Part shown: positions 59,909 through 64,000 of the stretch, in pieces
Layout of the letters: the number at the start of each line of letters is the position of its first letter
How positions within the stretch are numbered: the stretch's first letter is position 1
Assembly (NCBI GenBank): GCA_016871275.1
Contig: VFZG01000010.1
Location: 1 to 64,000, forward strand
Length of the DNA stretch: 64,000 nucleotides
Reading direction: 5' to 3'
Source of the DNA: Acidimicrobiia bacterium
Lineage (GTDB): Bacteria > Acidobacteriota > Vicinamibacteria > Vicinamibacterales > UBA2999
The notes under the pieces: generated by a model
Seen by the model: the letters and a program-made list of their open reading frames with translations, nothing else
Databases searched by the model: none
What the model was told of the DNA's origin: nothing
Position numbers and translations under genes: made by a program

Positions 59909-61492
59909 ATGCGCCTCGTCCTCTGTTGGTCCGTCGCCGCACTCATCGCAAGCCTGTCAGCGTCGGCGCCTGGCACCATCTCAGCCCAGGCCGCGCAGGA
60001 CCATCCCCCGGCCGCCTTTGCCGATCCGAACCGCCGCGCCAAGCTGGCCACGGCGTTCCCCGATATCGACCAGGCGGTTGGCGAGTTCATGACGCGCGCC
60101 CGCGTCCCCGGCGCCGCCTGGGGCATTGTCATCGACGGGCAACTGGCGCATATCGGCGTGGCCGGCTACCGCGACCTCGCCACCAAGGCTCCCGTCACCC
60201 GCGATTCGGTGTTCCGCATCGCGTCCATGTCGAAGAGTTTCGCCGCCATGTCGATTCTGGCGCTGCGCGATCAGGGCAAGCTGTCGCTCGACGACCTGGT
60301 GGAAACGCACGTCCCCGAACTGAAGAACCTGCGCTACCCCACCACCGACTCGCCGCGCATTCGCGTCCGCGACCTGCTGTCGCACGCCGCCGGGTTCCCC
60401 GAAGACAATCCGTGGGGCGACCAGCAACTGGACGTCACCGAAGACGCGTTGTCACGCATGATGTCGCAAGGCATCCCGTTCTCGAATCCGCCAGGCGTGG
60501 TCTACGAATATTCGAACTACGGCTTCGCCATCCTCGGCCGCATCGTCACCAACGTCTCCGGCAAGCCGTATCGCCAGTTCCTGAACGACACCATCCTGAA
60601 ACCGCTCGGGATGACATCGACGACGTTAGAACCCAGCGCGGTGCCGGCCAACCGCATGGCCCTCGGTTATCGGTGGGAGGACGAGCAGTGGAAACTCGAG
60701 CCGGCGCTGCCGGACGGCGCGTTTGGCGTCATGGGCGGGATGTTGACCTCCATCGCCGACCTCACCACGTATGTCGGGGCGCTGCTGGCGGCCTTCCCGG
60801 CGCGTGACGGCGCCGAGACGGCGCCCATTCGTCGGTCGTCGCTGCGCGAGATGCAGCAGATCTGGCGCTCGCGACCCGCCGTCGTCACGCGTTCGGGCGC
60901 CGGCGGCACCAGCCTCAACTCCGGCGGCTACGGCTACGGGCTTGGCCTGACGCAGTCCTGCGAGTTCGATCACATCGTCGCGCACAGCGGCGGGCTGCCG
61001 GGCTATGGCTCGATGATGCGATGGCTGCCCAGCTACGGCGTGGGCGTGATTGCGTTCGGCAACGTCACCTACACGGGATGGGGCAGCGTGGTGACGCAGG
61101 CGTTCGACCTGATGGCCAAGACCGGCGGGCTGCAACCGCGCACGTTGCAGCCGTCGGCGGCGCTGGTGGCGGCGCGCACCGCCGTCTCGGAGCTGATCAT
61201 GAACTGGGACGATCGCCGCGCCGACGAGATCGCCGCGGTCAATCTGTTCCTCGACTCGTCAAAGGCGCGCCGGCAACGGCAGATTGCGGACCTGCGAGAG
61301 AAGGTTGGGACTTGCTCGGCGCCAACGAGCTTCGACACAGTCGAGAACTGGCTGCGCGGCCAATGGACGATGAGCTGCGAGCGGGGCGGCTTGCAGGTGG
61401 CCATCACGCTGGCGCCGACAACACCTCCAAAGGTGCAGTACTTGGACGTCAGTCCGGCGGAGCCGGTGCCGGCACGAGCGACCTGCCGGTAG
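59909..61492 (+). CDS. Exported serine hydrolase of the class C beta-lactamase/PBP fold
   Basis: This 527-residue protein has a signal peptide (about 1-25), SMSK (SxxK nucleophile motif, near 110), YSN (YxN, near 205) and HSGG (HxG, near 360). The fold is shared by class C beta-lactamases, D-aminopeptidases and esterases; the extra C-terminal domain of about 140 residues argues against a simple beta-lactamase. ATG 59909 follows AAAGGA and begins the signal peptide. Confidence 0.8.
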   Translation: MRLVLCWSVAALIASLSASAPGTISAQAAQDHPPAAFADPNRRAKLATAFPDIDQAVGEFMTRARVPGAAWGIVIDGQLAHIGVAGYRDLATKAPVTRDSVFRIASMSKSFAAMSILALRDQGKLSLDDLVETHVPELKNLRYPTTDSPRIRVRDLLSHAAGFPEDNPWGDQQLDVTEDALSRMMSQGIPFSNPPGVVYEYSNYGFAILGRIVTNVSGKPYRQFLNDTILKPLGMTSTTLEPSAVPANRMALGYRWEDEQWKLEPALPDGAFGVMGGMLTSIADLTTYVGALLAAFPARDGAETAPIRRSSLREMQQIWRSRPAVVTRSGAGGTSLNSGGYGYGLGLTQSCEFDHIVAHSGGLPGYGSMMRWLPSYGVGVIAFGNVTYTGWGSVVTQAFDLMAKTGGLQPRTLQPSAALVAARTAVSELIMNWDDRRADEIAAVNLFLDSSKARRQRQIADLREKVGTCSAPTSFDTVENWLRGQWTMSCERGGLQVAITLAPTTPPKVQYLDVSPAEPVPARATCR

Positions 61493-61531
61493 AGAGCAAG
61501 CCGGCTCGGGTGCCACGGGACTAGATGCCGT

Positions 61532-61579
61532 TTTCTCGGGACGCGGGCCATCCAGTTCACGCTGCAGGTGGACTTCTAG
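61532..61579 (+). pseudogene. Tiny C-terminal remnant of a TonB-dependent receptor
   Basis: The plus-strand frame FLGTRAIQFTLQVDF ends at a stop codon (61577-61579). Closing strands of this form (RxIQFxLxVDF) are typical of acidobacterial TonB-dependent receptors. Nothing else of such a gene is present. Just after it comes a low-complexity G-rich stretch (61583-61620). Confidence 0.35.
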
Positions 61580-61690
61580 AAGGAGGGCTTGGGGCTCTGG
61601 GGCTTGGGGGTTGGTGCTCTCCAGGCTCTGGGCGGACATGGCCGAGCCAAACGCGACCAGGCCTTTCAGCAGTTGGAGCGCGCGGTCCAG

Positions 61691-62104
61691 TCAGCGGCCG
61701 TTGTATTCCTTATCGGTGGTCTTCTCGAGCCACTTGGTGGTGCCGCCGAACTGAATGTTGACCTGCACCAGCGGACCCGCCGGCGTCGCACCGTGCCAGT
61801 GCTCGACGTTGGGCGGCGTGTATTCGGCACCGCCCTCGTCGTACTCCTTGATCGGCTGCCCGCGCCGACCGGTCCGCATCCGGCCCTTCTCGGCCAGGAT
61901 CACCTGGCCGCGGTCGTGGCTGTGCCAGGCCGTCCGGGCGCTTGCCTCGAACGTGCGCCGGCCGCCGCTGATGTCCTTGGCATCCATCGGCGTCACCACG
62001 CCGGTGAAGTTGGGATCGGCGCCAGGCTGCTGCGCCGCCAGCAGCGTCACGCCGCTGATGATCAACGACCCGGCCAGGACCAGCCGAACTCTGGAAAGAG
62101 TCAG
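61691..62104 (-). CDS. Exported cupin-domain protein, possibly CTG start
   Basis: A 137-residue single-domain cupin with an N-terminal signal segment (LTLSRVRLVLAGSLIISG). Both metal motifs are present: WHSHDRGQVILAEKGRMRT and PNVEHWHGATP. No ATG, GTG or TTG fits before the signal; instead AAGGAGG is followed after 6 nt by CTG at 62104, which I take as the likely start. A TTG inside the signal (giving MIISGVTLL) is the alternative. It follows the NIPSNAP gene by 11 bp and is probably in its operon. Confidence 0.65.
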   Translation of the reverse strand: MTLSRVRLVLAGSLIISGVTLLAAQQPGADPNFTGVVTPMDAKDISGGRRTFEASARTAWHSHDRGQVILAEKGRMRTGRRGQPIKEYDEGGAEYTPPNVEHWHGATPAGPLVQVNIQFGGTTKWLEKTTDKEYNGR

Positions 62105-62115
62105 CGCGCGCCTCC

Positions 62116-62574
62116 TTATTTGATCGGCGAATAGTCGGTGGCATCCATGAAGACCGACACCACGCCCTTCAGAATCGCGCCGTTGGCGTTCGACTCCTTG
62201 CTGACCTTCTGCCACTCGGGATCCTTGGCAAACGCCGACCAACTGATCTTCGCTGCCTCGCGGCTCTCGTGCGAGATGACGTAAATCAGCGTGTTGTCCT
62301 TGGCCGGCGCGTCCTGCGGCACCCAGTAGCCGATGTTCTTCATGCCGTGCTTCTCGAAGATGCGCATGGTGTGGTTGCGGAAGCGGGCCTGGAGGTCGGC
62401 CAGCCGCCCGTCGGTGGCGGTGTAGGTGCGCAGTTCGAAGACGCGCCCGGATTGCGCCGAGACATCGGCCGCAGAGGACGCAGAGGTCACAGATGTACTC
62501 CAGGATCCCAACGCGAAACCAACGGTCAGGAGGGCGACGACCTTCAGCATACGAACCAGATTCAGTGAGCTCAT
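62116..62574 (-). CDS. Exported NIPSNAP-family protein
   Basis: A 152-residue protein with an N-terminal signal/anchor (about 9-35) and a NIPSNAP ferredoxin-like fold: RVFELRTYTATDGRLADLQA, HGMKNIGYWVPQD and LIYVISHESREAAKISWSAF. NIPSNAP proteins have no clear enzymatic role. Its stop lies 11 bp before the cupin start and supplies that gene's AAGGAGG. ATG 62574 follows GGAGAG. Confidence 0.8.
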   Translation of the reverse strand: MSSLNLVRMLKVVALLTVGFALGSWSTSVTSASSAADVSAQSGRVFELRTYTATDGRLADLQARFRNHTMRIFEKHGMKNIGYWVPQDAPAKDNTLIYVISHESREAAKISWSAFAKDPEWQKVSKESNANGAILKGVVSVFMDATDYSPIK

Positions 62575-62615
62575 GAGTTTCTCTCCGGCGCCATCATATG
62601 CCGAGGCGGGCGCCC

Positions 62616-63788
62616 TTACTTGATTGCGGCGATCACCCGTCGGCCCAGTTCACCCGCGCTGCCCTGGTGCCAGCGCCACACGATCACCAGGTCGTGGTCC
62701 GGCGACACGGTAATCGTGTTGCTGCCGGCGCCGTTGGCGGAGAACGAGTTGGTGGGCATGCCGGGCAACGCCTTGCCGGTGGTGTTGAGCCACCACAGGT
62801 AGCCGTAGCCGTTGCCGGGCGAGTTCGCGGCGCCGCCCTGGGTGAGCGCTATCTTCACGAACGCCGCGGGAATGATCTGTGTGCTACCCCACTTGCCGTT
62901 GCGCAGCCAGAGGTAGCCGAAACGCGCCATGTCCATGGCGTTGATCCACACGCCGCCGCCCCAGCGCGTGCCGCCGCTCACCGACGCGACCTTCTTACCG
63001 TTCAGGTCGACGAAGCTGTTGTGATACGGAATCCAGCGCCAGGTGTTCGACGCGCCGATCGGATCCATCACCTGCTCGCGGAACACGTCGGGCACCGGCT
63101 TGTTGAAGGTGCGCAGCAGCGACAGCGCGAAGCGGTTGATGCGCACGTCGTTGTACTCGTAGTGCGTGCCCGGCTTCATCTGCTCGCGCGGCTTCATCTC
63201 GCCTTCACCGAACGCTTCCTTGCCGATGAAGTTGTCCTGCTTGCCGAACATGTTGCCTTCCCACTCGCTGGTCTGCTGCAAGTGGTGCTTCCACGTCACT
63301 TGCGCGTTGCGCGGGGAGTCGTAGCCGCCGTCCTTGACCGTGGTGCCGACCGGGGCGTTGAGATCCTTGATCAACCCGTCACGCACGGCGAGGCCCGCGA
63401 CCGTGGCCAGCATGCTCTTGGCCACCGAGTAGGTCGGATCGGCCCATGTCGTATCGCCGAATTCGGCCACGACGTAGCCTTTGTAGATGATCACGCCGTT
63501 GGTCCTGGCGCGAATGTTCGGGACGGAGCCGAGCAGCGTACCGAAAATGCGCTCCTGATCGGAGAAGTCCATCTCGCGGCGCGATTCGCGTGTCAGCGCG
63601 AAATCGATCGCTTCCTTGAGCTTCGCGGGATCCATGCCGAGCTCGGCCGGCGACTTCCTGGCCCATTCACCCTTCGGCGGAAAGTACGGCGCCTGCCGCG
63701 CTTCGACGATATGAGACGCCGCCGAGACGCAGAGGCACAGCGCCACAGCGGTCAAGACAACAACGTTCTTGAGTTGTTTCGTGGTCAT
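62616..63788 (-). CDS. Exported serine hydrolase (beta-lactamase-related)
   Basis: This 390-residue protein has a signal peptide (about 1-28), SVAK (SxxK motif, near 121) and YND (YxN, near 213), and a C-terminal segment (NGAGSNTITVSPDHDLVIVW) in the position of the third motif. It belongs to the penicillin-binding-protein-like esterase/peptidase group. It differs clearly in sequence from the serine hydrolase at 59909. It is 41 bp upstream of the NIPSNAP gene and may be co-transcribed with it. Confidence 0.8.
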   Translation of the reverse strand: MTTKQLKNVVVLTAVALCLCVSAASHIVEARQAPYFPPKGEWARKSPAELGMDPAKLKEAIDFALTRESRREMDFSDQERIFGTLLGSVPNIRARTNGVIIYKGYVVAEFGDTTWADPTYSVAKSMLATVAGLAVRDGLIKDLNAPVGTTVKDGGYDSPRNAQVTWKHHLQQTSEWEGNMFGKQDNFIGKEAFGEGEMKPREQMKPGTHYEYNDVRINRFALSLLRTFNKPVPDVFREQVMDPIGASNTWRWIPYHNSFVDLNGKKVASVSGGTRWGGGVWINAMDMARFGYLWLRNGKWGSTQIIPAAFVKIALTQGGAANSPGNGYGYLWWLNTTGKALPGMPTNSFSANGAGSNTITVSPDHDLVIVWRWHQGSAGELGRRVIAAIK

Positions 63789-63839
63789 CGCATTCTTCCC
63801 CTATATGACTGCCGCGTCTTCGTGACTTTGTGGCGTTTC

Positions 63840-64000
63840 TCAGTAGCCCGGTCCAAGCATCACCGCATTGGCAAACAACAACATCGTTGCTTCGGTGAAC
63901 GCACGATAATTCGGCTCCTCGGCAAAGGCAATGACGTGTCCCTGCCCGAAGGGCTGGTGCATCAGGAACGACTTCTGGACGAGGATGTCCTGCGCATCGG
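63840..64000 (-). CDS. C-terminal end of an M14-type peptidase (partial)
   Basis: The frame enters from the right edge and reads [37 protein letters not shown] and ends LGPGY at 63840. This matches the GATase-like tail that closes acidobacterial M14 zinc carboxypeptidases, related to the remnant at 8726. The catalytic part lies outside the window. It ends 51 bp before the serine hydrolase start. Confidence 0.5.
   Translation of the reverse strand, partial: DAQDILVQKSFLMHQPFGQGHVIAFAEEPNYRAFTEATMLLFANAVMLGPGY

Noticed and set aside
1-64000. tRNA, rRNA or CRISPR arrays
   Set aside because: No regular spaced repeats or tRNA-like cloverleaf sequence was noticed; covariance-model searches were not possible here.

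Overview
The window looks like chromosomal DNA of a high-GC Acidobacteriota, probably of the Vicinamibacteria type. This is inferred from gene content: many secreted M14/M19/M24/M28/S9 peptidases, CRTAC1/ASPIC proteins, a duplicated-orphan-type ABC permease remnant, DUF3299 proteins and LytTR signalling. No rRNA, tRNA or CRISPR was seen. Many starts lie 6-8 nt downstream of a TANNNT hexamer, which suggests widespread leaderless transcription.

Layout. 0-7 kb: an IS481-type transposase end, then exported peptidases (M24, M14, S9), glutaminyl cyclase, a class II cytochrome c and a PCuAC-like protein. 7-14.2 kb: a TPR protein, an iron ABC operon with a Fur-like box on its promoter, an epoxide-hydrolase-like enzyme, and remnants of DUF418 and sulfatase genes. 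14.2-21.2 kb: a class D beta-lactamase, a [2Fe-2S] protein, an M28 peptidase, and a compact operon of [2Fe-2S] protein, permease, CobW/COG0523 GTPase and WD40 protein that is probably for metal handling.

21.2-38 kb is the most interesting part. All genes run on the minus strand: an ABC-2 exporter (ATPase and two permeases), a ZnuD-like TonB receptor with a His-rich loop, a CehA/McbA-type hydrolase, three DUF3299 proteins, a MacB-like ABC pair, a His-containing lipoprotein, a LytS-like kinase with a LytTR regulator, and a pseudo-receiver/Crp regulator. I find six pairs of 12-bp direct repeats, every pair with a 21-bp period, 43-66 bp upstream of six starts. They read like LytTR operators and tie the region into one regulon, which I infer serves zinc or another divalent metal.

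38-51 kb: cytochrome c plus cupredoxin-like pair, beta-propellers, M28-PDZ peptidase, a nitrilase-family hydrolase, CRTAC1 and a five-haem cytochrome-TPR fusion. 51-64 kb: a fused 2-oxoacid dehydrogenase E1, a second LytS/LytTR pair whose regulator is broken, M19 dipeptidase, an astacin with a duplicated C-terminal repeat, two serine hydrolases, a cupin and a NIPSNAP protein. Gene remnants are scattered throughout, so small deletions seem to have shaped the region.
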